A DNA stretch of 7,471 nucleotides from contig JAKJDA010000137.1 of the NCBI GenBank assembly GCA_022706165.1, positions 1-7,471 of the forward strand, in the 5' to 3' direction. The position numbers were made by a program, and so were the translations under genes. The stretch's first letter is position 1. Every line of letters begins with the position of its first letter. The notes under the pieces are model-generated. The model did no database searches and had not been told where the DNA came from. It saw only the letters and a list, made by a program, of their open reading frames with translations. The stretch is from Candidatus Hydrogenedentota bacterium. GTDB lineage: Bacteria; Hydrogenedentota; Hydrogenedentia; Hydrogenedentales; SLHB01. Below, in pieces: positions 1 to 5,592 of the stretch.

Positions 1-434
1 GGCTCGAAACGCATTTCCGGGTGGCTCGGGCGTTGGCTCGGGAATTGGAACCTCTGGTGACGCAGCGTTTTGGCCCGCCAACCGGCGACGCGCCGGCGTT
101 CAGCGAATTGGTGAATCAATTGACGCCAAATGTGGAGCAGATGCTCATGGATGGCATAGAGTATTCGGGTTTTTGGAACTTCGTGGCGCAACGATGGAAA
201 CGGGCTGCGGATTTTTACGAAGAGCGTCTGAAACTGGGATATTCGCTCAATTCGGCGTTGGGGTTGGGCATGTGCCGGGTGCAGTTGGGGGATTTGGCGG
301 AGGCGCGGGCGATGGCGGACCGCATCCGCGCCACTTCGAGCGAGCAGGATATCGTTCAGGCCATCGCCGGACAGGCGGGTCTTGCGCGGTCTTTCTATGA
401 GCAGTATCTTCGTGCATCCGAAGCGCACGAGTAG
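1..434 (+). CDS. SGNH/GDSL-like hydrolase, C-terminal part (5' end outside window)
   Basis: This is the tail of a gene that begins before the window; frame 3 is open from the first base to the TAG at 432-434. I infer SGNH-hydrolase membership from its paralog just downstream (471-2048): the 136 codons at 3-410 align without gaps to that protein's last 136 codons with about 61 identities (about 45%). Shared blocks include GPPT, PAF, RWKRA, GYSL and SALGLG. The homology extends upstream of the GTG at 21 (LETHFR against LHSQFR), so that codon is internal and not the start. The segment is predicted helical and TPR-like, around the RWKRA...FYEERL helix and the GLGMCRVQLGDLAEA helix pair. The catalytic residues would lie upstream and are not visible. 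It ends with seven extra residues (RASEAHE) that the paralog lacks. Membership is fairly sure; substrate is unknown. Confidence 0.8.
   Translation, partial: LETHFRVARALARELEPLVTQRFGPPTGDAPAFSELVNQLTPNVEQMLMDGIEYSGFWNFVAQRWKRAADFYEERLKLGYSLNSALGLGMCRVQLGDLAEARAMADRIRATSSEQDIVQAIAGQAGLARSFYEQYLRASEAHE
3..410 (+). repeat. Tandem paralogous C-terminal domain, copy 1 (copy 2 at 1638-2045)
   Basis: Two 408-base segments, here and at 1638-2045, encode 136-residue domains that align without a gap at about 45% amino-acid identity (61 matches counted by eye). The similarity is at protein level; the DNA has diverged. This indicates an old tandem gene duplication, not a recent repeat. Confidence 0.8.
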
Positions 435-470
435 GCGTGGCAACCGCGTGCTGCGGCATCAACCGGTGCG

Positions 471-2048
471 ATGAACACGACTAGCGTCCATTCAGGGACT
501 GGGAGCCGCCCGAGGCGGCCATGGCGGCGGTTTCGAATCGCGGCGATCGTTCTTCTATCGACCGCGCTGCTGTTTGCCTTTATTGAGGGGGCGGCGCGGG
601 TCTACACGGCAGCGCGCCCATCGGCGCGTCCGTCGTGGGTGGATCTGCTGACGGCATCGTCCATGCGCGACGGCTATTATTTCCTGTCCTCGCATGAGCT
701 GCCGTCTCGCCCAATCCCGCAGCGTTCCCCGGAACTGACGATTTCCAAGGAGCCGGGCACGATCCGCATCGCGGCATTTGGCGCCTCGTCTGTGTACGGC
801 ACGCCGTTTCGTCCCGATGCGGCGTTTCCGCATATGTTGTTGCGGCTGTTGCGCGCGCAGTGGCCCAACGCGACTTTCGAGGCGTTTAATTTTGGATCGC
901 CCGGCCGGACGTATTACTTTAGTTTGCAGACCGTGCGCGATTGCCTGCCGTTACGTCCCGATTATCTGATTGTCCTTGGCGGCGGCAACGAATTGCATCC
1001 CGCCGGCATGGCGTTTGCCGCACAACGGCGCGCGAATCCGTTGTGGCGGCTGACAGATCCGGAAGGATGGTTGGCCCGGCGTTCGCGTGCGTGCGCGATA
1101 GCCCTCGAGTTGGGGCGTTCGGGACGGGATGCGGGGGAAAACGCCGCCCGCGTCGATGGGGCGGAACAGGCCGAACTTGCAGGCGCAGTGGCCTCTGCCG
1201 TCGAAGATTTCGCATGGATTACGGATCGCTTGCTCGCCATCGCCCAGGAATGTGAGGCCCAGGTTGTCTACCTCACGCACCTACGCAACCTGCGCGATTT
1301 TCCGCCGGAACCGGGCGCCGATGAGCTGCCTGCCCTGGCTGCGGATGAGGCAGAGCGTTTGGCGGCTCAGACAGATCGTTCGGCGGCGGAGTCGTATCAG
1401 CTTGCGCGGCATTATGATAGGGGGGGCGATGTAGCGCAGGCGCGGCGACTCTACGAGGAGGCATCGAACGAGACTGTCTGGAAAGTGCGGACGCACGGAC
1501 GTATCCAGGAATTCATTCGCGGGATGCCGGCGCGATATCCCAGCGTTATGCTTGTCGATGTCGAGGACGCGTTGGAGAAGGACTCGCCGGGGGGCATCCT
1601 CGGCGATGAGGCCATGATCGACCATTGCCATCCGACGCTGCATAGTCAGTTTCGCATCGCCCAAGAACTCGCCGAAGCGTTGCGCCCTGGGTTGGAAAAG
1701 CGTCTTGGGCCCCCCACGGACGCCATGCCTGCCTTTGAGGATATCGTGGGGCAGTTGGTTCCCGATCCGAAGGCGCTTATGGACGAAGGGAACGAGTGGT
1801 CCGGGTATGAGAACCTGACGTGCTTCCGTTGGAAACGGGCCCGGAGTTACTTCGAAAAGCGACTCGAATCCGGCTATTCGCTGCTTTCCGCCTTAGGTCT
1901 CGGCGCGGCATGCATGGAACTCCATGACGCTGCGGGTGCCGAGGCGGTTGCGCACCTTATCCGCCAGCATTCCACCATTCCGGAAATCGAGGCGCTTGTA
2001 CACGGGAAGGCTGGATTTGCGAAAATCTTCTTCGAGAAGTATCTGTGA
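471..2048 (+). CDS. Membrane-anchored SGNH/GDSL-type hydrolase with TPR-like C-terminal domain
   Basis: A 525-residue protein. Residues 13-22 are Arg-rich and 23-38 are hydrophobic, giving a type II membrane anchor or uncleaved signal, so the rest is probably periplasmic. SGNH blocks in order: FGASSVYG at 103-110 (likely nucleophile Ser106 in place of GDS), FGSPG at 141-145 (block II Gly), GGGNE at 170-174 (block III Asn173) and DHCHPT at 384-389 (Asp384/His387 pair). SGNH enzymes are typically esterases, lipases or acetyl-transfer enzymes on glycans; which applies here cannot be read. Residues about 300-330 (YQLARHYDRGGDVAQARRLY) look like one TPR, and 390-525 form a second helical module shared with the preceding gene. 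The ATG at 471 is the only usable start after the in-frame TAG at 432, yet no clear Shine-Dalgarno precedes it, so translation may be coupled to the upstream gene 36 bases away. The fold call is strong, the activity call weak. Confidence 0.85.
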   Translation: MNTTSVHSGTGSRPRRPWRRFRIAAIVLLSTALLFAFIEGAARVYTAARPSARPSWVDLLTASSMRDGYYFLSSHELPSRPIPQRSPELTISKEPGTIRIAAFGASSVYGTPFRPDAAFPHMLLRLLRAQWPNATFEAFNFGSPGRTYYFSLQTVRDCLPLRPDYLIVLGGGNELHPAGMAFAAQRRANPLWRLTDPEGWLARRSRACAIALELGRSGRDAGENAARVDGAEQAELAGAVASAVEDFAWITDRLLAIAQECEAQVVYLTHLRNLRDFPPEPGADELPALAADEAERLAAQTDRSAAESYQLARHYDRGGDVAQARRLYEEASNETVWKVRTHGRIQEFIRGMPARYPSVMLVDVEDALEKDSPGGILGDEAMIDHCHPTLHSQFRIAQELAEALRPGLEKRLGPPTDAMPAFEDIVGQLVPDPKALMDEGNEWSGYENLTCFRWKRARSYFEKRLESGYSLLSALGLGAACMELHDAAGAEAVAHLIRQHSTIPEIEALVHGKAGFAKIFFEKYL

Positions 2049-2051
2049 GGT

Positions 2052-2098
2052 CGCGAGAGGCCGTCGGGATCGGGATCGGATTCCCGAGAAAGCTCGCG
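2052..2098. terminator. Nested inverted repeats between convergent genes, possible bidirectional terminator
   Basis: In the 60-base gap between the convergent stops at 2048 and 2109, an inner stem TCGGGA (2070-2075) / TCCCGA (2082-2087) with a 6-base loop is enclosed by an outer stem CGCGAG (2052-2057) / CTCGCG (2093-2098). Position between convergent genes supports a termination role. There is no T-tract on either strand, so it is not a classical intrinsic terminator. Confidence 0.4.
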
Positions 2099-2108
2099 CC
2101 AGCCAAGT

Positions 2109-2513
2109 CTATGATTTGCGACCCTTTGCGGCAATGGCCGGAACGGCAAGCGCCACGAGAATGGAGCAGGCTATCGAGGCCATGACGGCAACGAGAGCGA
2201 GCGTGACGCCCGCGTTCGTGTTCGTCCAATCGAGGCGCAGATAATCGACGTATCCCCAGGCTCCCGGGAAGCGCCGCCCGGCCCAATCGAGCGGAGCGGT
2301 CCGCCAGAACTGGATGCCGGCGGCCAGGATCAGCGCGAGGGCACATGCAACCGCCAACGTCGCGCGGGCTCTAAAGGCTTGACGCTCTTGTTGGGCCATG
2401 GCCAGCAGACGAACATGGCGCTGGATGCGCATAAACAGCCCTGCCGGAACCGGGCGCAGGGGCTCGTCGCGCAGGGCTTGTTCCATGCGCGTATCCAAAT
2501 CCTTGTCAAGCAT
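2109..2513 (-). CDS. Two-TM membrane protein, probable anti-sigma factor for the ECF sigma gene upstream
   Basis: A 134-residue protein with a roughly 50-residue charged N-terminal part (MLDKDLDTRMEQALRDEPLR...), a TM segment at about 51-69, a 31-residue Trp/Arg/Asp-rich external loop, and a second TM at about 101-127, ending in a short basic tail. The call rests mostly on context: its ATG lies inside the last codons of the ECF sigma gene (8-base overlap, frames +1 apart), and a soluble N-terminal domain followed by TM helices is the usual anti-sigma layout. The LRPVPAGLFMRIQRHV stretch resembles N-terminal helices of anti-sigma proteins. It has no HxxxCxxC zinc motif, so it is not a typical ZAS-domain anti-sigma. 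A good ribosome site (AAGGGAG, five bases before ATG) lies within the sigma gene. It could instead be an unrelated small membrane protein. A signal would presumably enter through the short loop, which has no recognisable domain. Confidence 0.65.
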   Translation of the reverse strand: MLDKDLDTRMEQALRDEPLRPVPAGLFMRIQRHVRLLAMAQQERQAFRARATLAVACALALILAAGIQFWRTAPLDWAGRRFPGAWGYVDYLRLDWTNTNAGVTLALVAVMASIACSILVALAVPAIAAKGRKS

Positions 2514-3114
2514 GCCGTCTCCCTTCGCCCAATTCCTTTTCGACGATTTCGCGCAGGCAGTTTCGCGCGCGATGCATCCACGTTTTCAAGGTTCCCTGGG
2601 GCGCCCCCATGATTTTGGCAAGGTCCTCGTAGGGAATCTCTTGTAGGTAGTAGAGGGTCAAGACTTGTGCATATTTCTCGGGAAGCTTCGTGACGCAACG
2701 CCGGATCAATTCCGCTTCATCGGCGTCGCCGTGCGAGGAACGGATGGTTTCGGCGCGGTCGTGGATCGGCTGCAGGTCGACCTCGCCGCGCCGTTTGCGG
2801 CGGTCGAGTTCGGTCAGGCAGACGCTGCATGTCACCCGGTACAGCCAAGTCGAAAAGCTCGAATCGCCCCGAAAGCCTTCGAGCAGCCGAAAGGCTTTTA
2901 GGAAGGCCTCCTGCGCCATGTCCTCGGCCTGGGTGGCGTTTCGCATGAAACGAAACGCGAGGTTGTACACGATGCGCTGGTGCCGCAGAATGAGTGAGGA
3001 AAACGCGGCGGCATCGCCTTCTTTGGCGCGTGTGACGAGTTGCGCGTCGGTCGCTTCCTCATGCATGGCGGCGCCGCCCATCGCGGTGGGCATGGCCGCC
3101 GCGAATGCGCTCAT
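2506..3114 (-). CDS. ECF-family (sigma-70 group 4) RNA polymerase sigma factor
   Basis: A 202-residue sigma factor of normal ECF size with only regions 2 and 4. Region 2 covers about residues 35-108: FSSLILRHQRIVYNLAFRFM, then the AEDMAQEAFLKAF core-binding segment (63-75), then FRGDSSFSTWLYRVT (81-95), the -10 recognition part, ending in a basic DRRKRR. Region 4 covers about 140-195: LPEKYAQVLTLYYLQEIPYEDLA followed by the helix-turn-helix GAPQGTLKTWMHRAR. I place the start at 3114 because GAGGGA lies six bases before this ATG and the ATG overlaps the stop of the preceding DUF4097 gene (ATGA). The frame is open to 3288, but the extension would sit inside DUF4097 and does not look sigma-like. 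MHEEA at 3066 is an alternative start with a poorer ribosome site. It directs RNA polymerase to its own regulon, probably including this operon. Downstream sits a probable anti-sigma. Confidence 0.93.
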   Translation of the reverse strand: MSAFAAAMPTAMGGAAMHEEATDAQLVTRAKEGDAAAFSSLILRHQRIVYNLAFRFMRNATQAEDMAQEAFLKAFRLLEGFRGDSSFSTWLYRVTCSVCLTELDRRKRRGEVDLQPIHDRAETIRSSHGDADEAELIRRCVTKLPEKYAQVLTLYYLQEIPYEDLAKIMGAPQGTLKTWMHRARNCLREIVEKELGEGRRHA

Positions 3115-4025
3115 GACGTATCCCTCGCAATCCAAATATTCCCATTCACGGTTTCCATCCGAAGCGGCATATTTCCCGATCCTATCGTCCCGGCAATCCG
3201 TTGAAGGACATTTTCGGCGCCGGTCATCACGGGCCAGTCGGACCGGGCTCTGCCGTGTTGGGTTTTTGCGTCCACTGCGACGGAGCATGGGTCACTGAGG
3301 ACCACTGTAATGCCGCCGTTGAGGGTGGTCAAGTTGCATTCCGTGACAGAGGGATCGGCCACGCGGGCGACAATAAGGCCGTTGCGGGTTTCGGCGCGCA
3401 ACGCGCCGCCGGTCACGTGGGCGTACACGTTTCCGTTGACGGTTTCGATGTCGGCTCCTTGCGCCGCGTCCGTCAGGCGCACGCGCCCGTTCAGCGTGCG
3501 AACGGTCACGGTTCCCTGGGGGGCCGTCAATTCGGCGTCGGCGTTTTGTCCAGACACGTTGACCGCGCCGAAGGAGCCAGTCACTTTCACGTTGCCGTTG
3601 ACGTTCTCGATGGCGATGTCGGTTCCCGGAGGCGCTTCAATGGCGTAGTCAACGGCGATGTTTACGTCTTCCGCGATCCGTCCGGAAACGGGGCGCGCCA
3701 GCAGCGTGTCGCCGTTTTGCTCAATACTCATAGGTTCGTAACGCGTGACATGCGCCTTTTGGGCCGCGTTCCGGGTGAGGGGGCATGCGCGAATGACGGC
3801 CGTCACGCGGACTTCATGGTCGGCGCCGGTCTGCACGCGCACGGGTCCGTTCTCGTTGTGGATATCGATGGAACGGACGCCCGGGAACGTCGCCGTCATG
3901 GTTCGTACGATCTCAGGCCGCCCCACCAAGGGCATTGTATACGGCGCGATGCACGTCAAGGCAAAGGCGATAAACGCCGCGCCGCTCGCCGCTGCAAGGA
4001 GAAGACTATACAGTATGCATCTCAT
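3111..4025 (-). CDS. DUF4097-type putative adhesin, membrane-anchored beta-repeat protein
   Basis: A 304-residue protein with a hydrophobic N-terminus (about residues 4-27, LYSLLLAAASGAAFIAFALT), either a signal or a membrane anchor; Cys25 is not in a good lipobox. The rest is a ladder of short beta-strand rungs carrying an NG turn: HNENGPV (56-62), ENVNGNVKV (140-148), RTLNGRVRL (176-184), ETVNGNVYA (194-202), ETRNGLIVA (212-220), TTLNGGITV (233-241) and ETVNGNIWI (291-299), spaced 18-21 residues in the core. This pattern is characteristic of the DUF4097/DUF4098 putative adhesin family, a right-handed beta-solenoid-like fold often found near regulatory genes; its biochemical role is not known. 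The ATG at 4025 has no clear Shine-Dalgarno, and no other start precedes the hydrophobic segment. It is first in the operon: its TGA overlaps the sigma start by four bases, implying coupled translation and a shared envelope-related job. Confidence 0.85.
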   Translation of the reverse strand: MRCILYSLLLAAASGAAFIAFALTCIAPYTMPLVGRPEIVRTMTATFPGVRSIDIHNENGPVRVQTGADHEVRVTAVIRACPLTRNAAQKAHVTRYEPMSIEQNGDTLLARPVSGRIAEDVNIAVDYAIEAPPGTDIAIENVNGNVKVTGSFGAVNVSGQNADAELTAPQGTVTVRTLNGRVRLTDAAQGADIETVNGNVYAHVTGGALRAETRNGLIVARVADPSVTECNLTTLNGGITVVLSDPCSVAVDAKTQHGRARSDWPVMTGAENVLQRIAGTIGSGNMPLRMETVNGNIWIARDTS

Positions 4026-4084
4026 GATTTAGTTAGACCGGCGCCGGGAGAATCGGGTTTCATGCCGTTGGGCAGGCTTCGGTT

Positions 4085-4120
4085 AGGAACTTTCGGCGGA
4101 AAGCGCGAAATGGGGTTCCT
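4085..4120. promoter_or_regulatory. GGAAC/GTTCC inverted repeat, possible ECF -35 element or operator
   Basis: AGGAAC at 4085-4090 is matched by GTTCCT at 4115-4120, with an inner pair TTTCG (4091-4095) / CGAAA (4106-4110). GGAAC is the usual -35 core of many ECF-sigma promoters. The minus-strand copy (4119-4115) points toward the DUF4097 start at 4025 at a plausible distance. The matching -10 on that strand (CGCC or CCGAAA, 16-20 bases on) is weak. Autoregulation is an inference. Confidence 0.3.
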
Positions 4121-4185
4121 TCGGGCGCGCCATCCGGCGCCAAGACGTTTGGCCGTGTCAGCGCGGGCTTGTCGCGTCCGGTTCC

Positions 4186-4214
4186 TTGACTTCGGTTGAT
4201 GCGCCGACTATCAT
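4186..4214 (+). promoter_or_regulatory. Sigma-70-type promoter for the ABC ATPase gene
   Basis: TTGACT at 4186-4191 and TATCAT at 4209-4214 are separated by exactly 17 bases, close to the housekeeping consensus TTGACA-N17-TATAAT. Transcription would begin near 4221, giving an untranslated leader of about 78 bases before the ATG at 4299. The rest of the 273-base gap between the divergent genes (4026-4298) holds the inverted repeat at 4085-4120 and nothing else I can name. Confidence 0.65.
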
Positions 4215-4298
4215 GAGTGCCTGCGGCAGTGTGGGGGTAGACGCTTGCTGCTGCGGCTTGCATGGGTCGTACAAGCCATCCAGGGAGGCAAATCGCCA

Positions 4299-5405
4299 AT
4301 GGCACGCGTTGAGCTGAAACAAGTCAAAAAGATATATCCGGGCGGCGTGGAAGCTGTCAAGGGGGCCGATCTGGTCGTCGAAGACAAGGAATTCGTGGTG
4401 CTTGTCGGTCCGTCGGGCTGCGGCAAGTCGACGACGCTGCGCATGATCGCCGGGCTGGAGGAGATCAGCGCCGGCGAGTGTTACATCGGCGACAGGCTGG
4501 TGAACGATGTTCCGCCCAAGAACCGCGACATCGCCATGGTGTTCCAGAATTACGCCTTGTACCCGCACATGACGGTATACAAGAACATGGCGTTCGGTCT
4601 CATGCTGCGCAAGTACCCCAAGAAAGAAATCGACAAACGCGTGCGCGAGGCTGCCGAGATTCTGAGTATCACGCACTTGCTGGAACGCAAGCCGAAGGCT
4701 CTGTCGGGCGGTGAGCGCCAGCGCGTGGCCGTGGGACGCGCCATCGTGCGGCAGCCCAAGGTTTTCTTGTTCGACGAGCCGCTGTCGAATCTGGACGCGA
4801 AACTGCGCGTTCAGATGCGCGCCGAGATCAGCAAGCTCCATACGCGGTTGCAGTCGACCATGATTTATGTGACGCACGACCAGGTCGAAGCCATGACCAT
4901 GGGCGACCGGATCGTGGTGATGTTGGGCGGCTCCATTCAGCAAATTGCCAGCCCGCTCGATCTATACAACACCCCGGTGAACAAGTTCGTCGCCGGATTC
5001 ATCGGGAGTCCGCCGATGAACATGTACGACGGCATGATCTATGCGCAAAACGGCGCGATCCGCTTCCGCACTGCGGTCGAAGGCATCGATCTTATCGTGC
5101 ATGAGAAACACCGCGCCGCGCTTTCGGCGTATGTGGACAAGAAGATCGCGTTCGGCATCCGTCCAGAGCATTTCATCGAGAATATCGATCAGAAGCCGGT
5201 CGATGGCGCAAGCATCCAGGCCAACGTGGAGGTCGTCGAGCCGATGGGGTCGGAGATATATTTGTACTTGGCGGTCGCGGGAAAATCGATCACGGCGCGC
5301 ATTCATGCGGATGCAAAACCGAGGGTGAATCAAGCGCACGTGCTCGACGTCGACATGAGCCGCGCCCATTATTTTGACATGGAAACGGAAAAGGCCATTC
5401 GCTAA
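4299..5405 (+). CDS. ugpC: Sugar ABC transporter ATP-binding protein, MalK/UgpC type
   Basis: A 368-residue cytoplasmic ATPase that would energise import of sugars or glycerol-3-phosphate through a permease pair. All nucleotide-binding motifs are present: Walker A GPSGCGKST (37-45), Q-loop Gln83 in VFQNYALYPHMTV, signature LSGGE (135-139, Glu replacing the usual final Gln), Walker B VFLFDEP (155-161) with catalytic Glu160, D-loop SNLD (163-166) and H-loop His193 in YVTHD. The region after about residue 235 is the regulatory TOBE/MalK-like domain (FVAGFIGSPPMN, FGIRPEHF). Length is normal for CUT1-type ATPases. The start at 4299 is chosen because AGGGAGG lies ten bases upstream and MARVELKQVKKIYPGG matches the usual family start; the frame is open back to 4245 without family-like sequence. 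No permease or binding-protein gene adjoins it, so it may serve several transporters, as MsmK-type ATPases do. The symbol denotes the family; the substrate is not known. Confidence 0.92.
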   Translation: MARVELKQVKKIYPGGVEAVKGADLVVEDKEFVVLVGPSGCGKSTTLRMIAGLEEISAGECYIGDRLVNDVPPKNRDIAMVFQNYALYPHMTVYKNMAFGLMLRKYPKKEIDKRVREAAEILSITHLLERKPKALSGGERQRVAVGRAIVRQPKVFLFDEPLSNLDAKLRVQMRAEISKLHTRLQSTMIYVTHDQVEAMTMGDRIVVMLGGSIQQIASPLDLYNTPVNKFVAGFIGSPPMNMYDGMIYAQNGAIRFRTAVEGIDLIVHEKHRAALSAYVDKKIAFGIRPEHFIENIDQKPVDGASIQANVEVVEPMGSEIYLYLAVAGKSITARIHADAKPRVNQAHVLDVDMSRAHYFDMETEKAIR

Positions 5406-5434
5406 GAAACCATGAGGGAATGAAGCTTTTCGTG

Positions 5435-5456
5435 ACGGCGCGCCTCGGCGCGCCGT
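5435..5456. terminator. Perfect GC-rich palindrome after the ABC ATPase gene, possible terminator
   Basis: ACGGCGCGCC (5435-5444) and GGCGCGCCGT (5447-5456) are exact reverse complements separated by TC. In RNA the closing pairs must open to form a loop, leaving about eight strong GC pairs. It starts 30 bases after the stop codon at 5405. No T-run follows, so a Rho-independent role is uncertain; an operator or a mRNA-stabilising hairpin is also possible. Confidence 0.45.
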
Positions 5457-5495
5457 TCGTGTGATGGGCGACATACAGGCGAGGAGGCGTTCTCG

Positions 5496-5592
5496 CAAAA
5501 AAGGTTGAGGAAAATTTTTCTCGTTCTTTTGTGTTTTCCTTGTTTGTTGCGTCTTGGAGCTAGTTTTTCCCTTTTCTTGAAAGAGGAATGCC
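5496..5592 (+). promoter_or_regulatory. AT-rich leader upstream of galK with imperfect palindrome
   Basis: This stretch is strikingly AT- and T-rich in an otherwise GC-rich window, which suits a promoter or regulatory leader. It contains a 16-base near-palindrome, GAGGAAAATTTTTCTC, at 5507-5522 (one G-T mismatch), which could be an operator. I see no convincing -35/-10 pair; TTGTTT (5540-5545) with TAGTTT (5561-5566) is only 15 bases apart. It ends with a good ribosome site, AGAGGA (5582-5587), five bases before the galK ATG. Confidence 0.4.

Noticed and set aside
21..434. GTG at 21 as a true start giving a small stand-alone protein
   Set aside because: Homology to the downstream paralog continues upstream of the GTG to the window edge, so this is the end of a longer gene.
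3115..3288. N-terminal extension of the sigma factor to an ATG at 3288
   Set aside because: The added 58 residues lie inside the DUF4097 coding region, are Arg-rich and unlike sigma factors; the ATG at 3114 has a proper ribosome site and an ATGA overlap.
2690..3298. A 202-codon plus-strand frame opposite the ECF sigma gene
   Set aside because: The minus-strand sigma factor has intact regions 2 and 4; the antisense product is Ser/Arg-rich with no recognisable motif and no ribosome site that I can see.
4038..4141. Repeated CCGGCGCC at 4038-4045 and 4134-4141 as paired operator sites
   Set aside because: Eight-base GC-only matches are expected by chance in DNA of this composition and nothing flanking them is shared.
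3201..4199. A 332-codon open frame on the plus strand opposite the DUF4097 gene
   Set aside because: It is antisense to a protein with clear NG-turn beta repeats, its product is Gly/His/Arg-rich without any fold signal, and it runs across the divergent promoter. High GC makes such mirror frames long.
4245..4298. Upstream ATG at 4245 as the start of the ABC ATPase
   Set aside because: The extra 18 residues are not family-like, and AGGGAGG sits correctly before 4299.
4158..4943. A 261-codon minus-strand frame opposite the ABC ATPase gene
   Set aside because: It is a typical His-rich mirror of ABC ATPase coding sequence; the plus strand has every ATPase motif plus a promoter and ribosome site.
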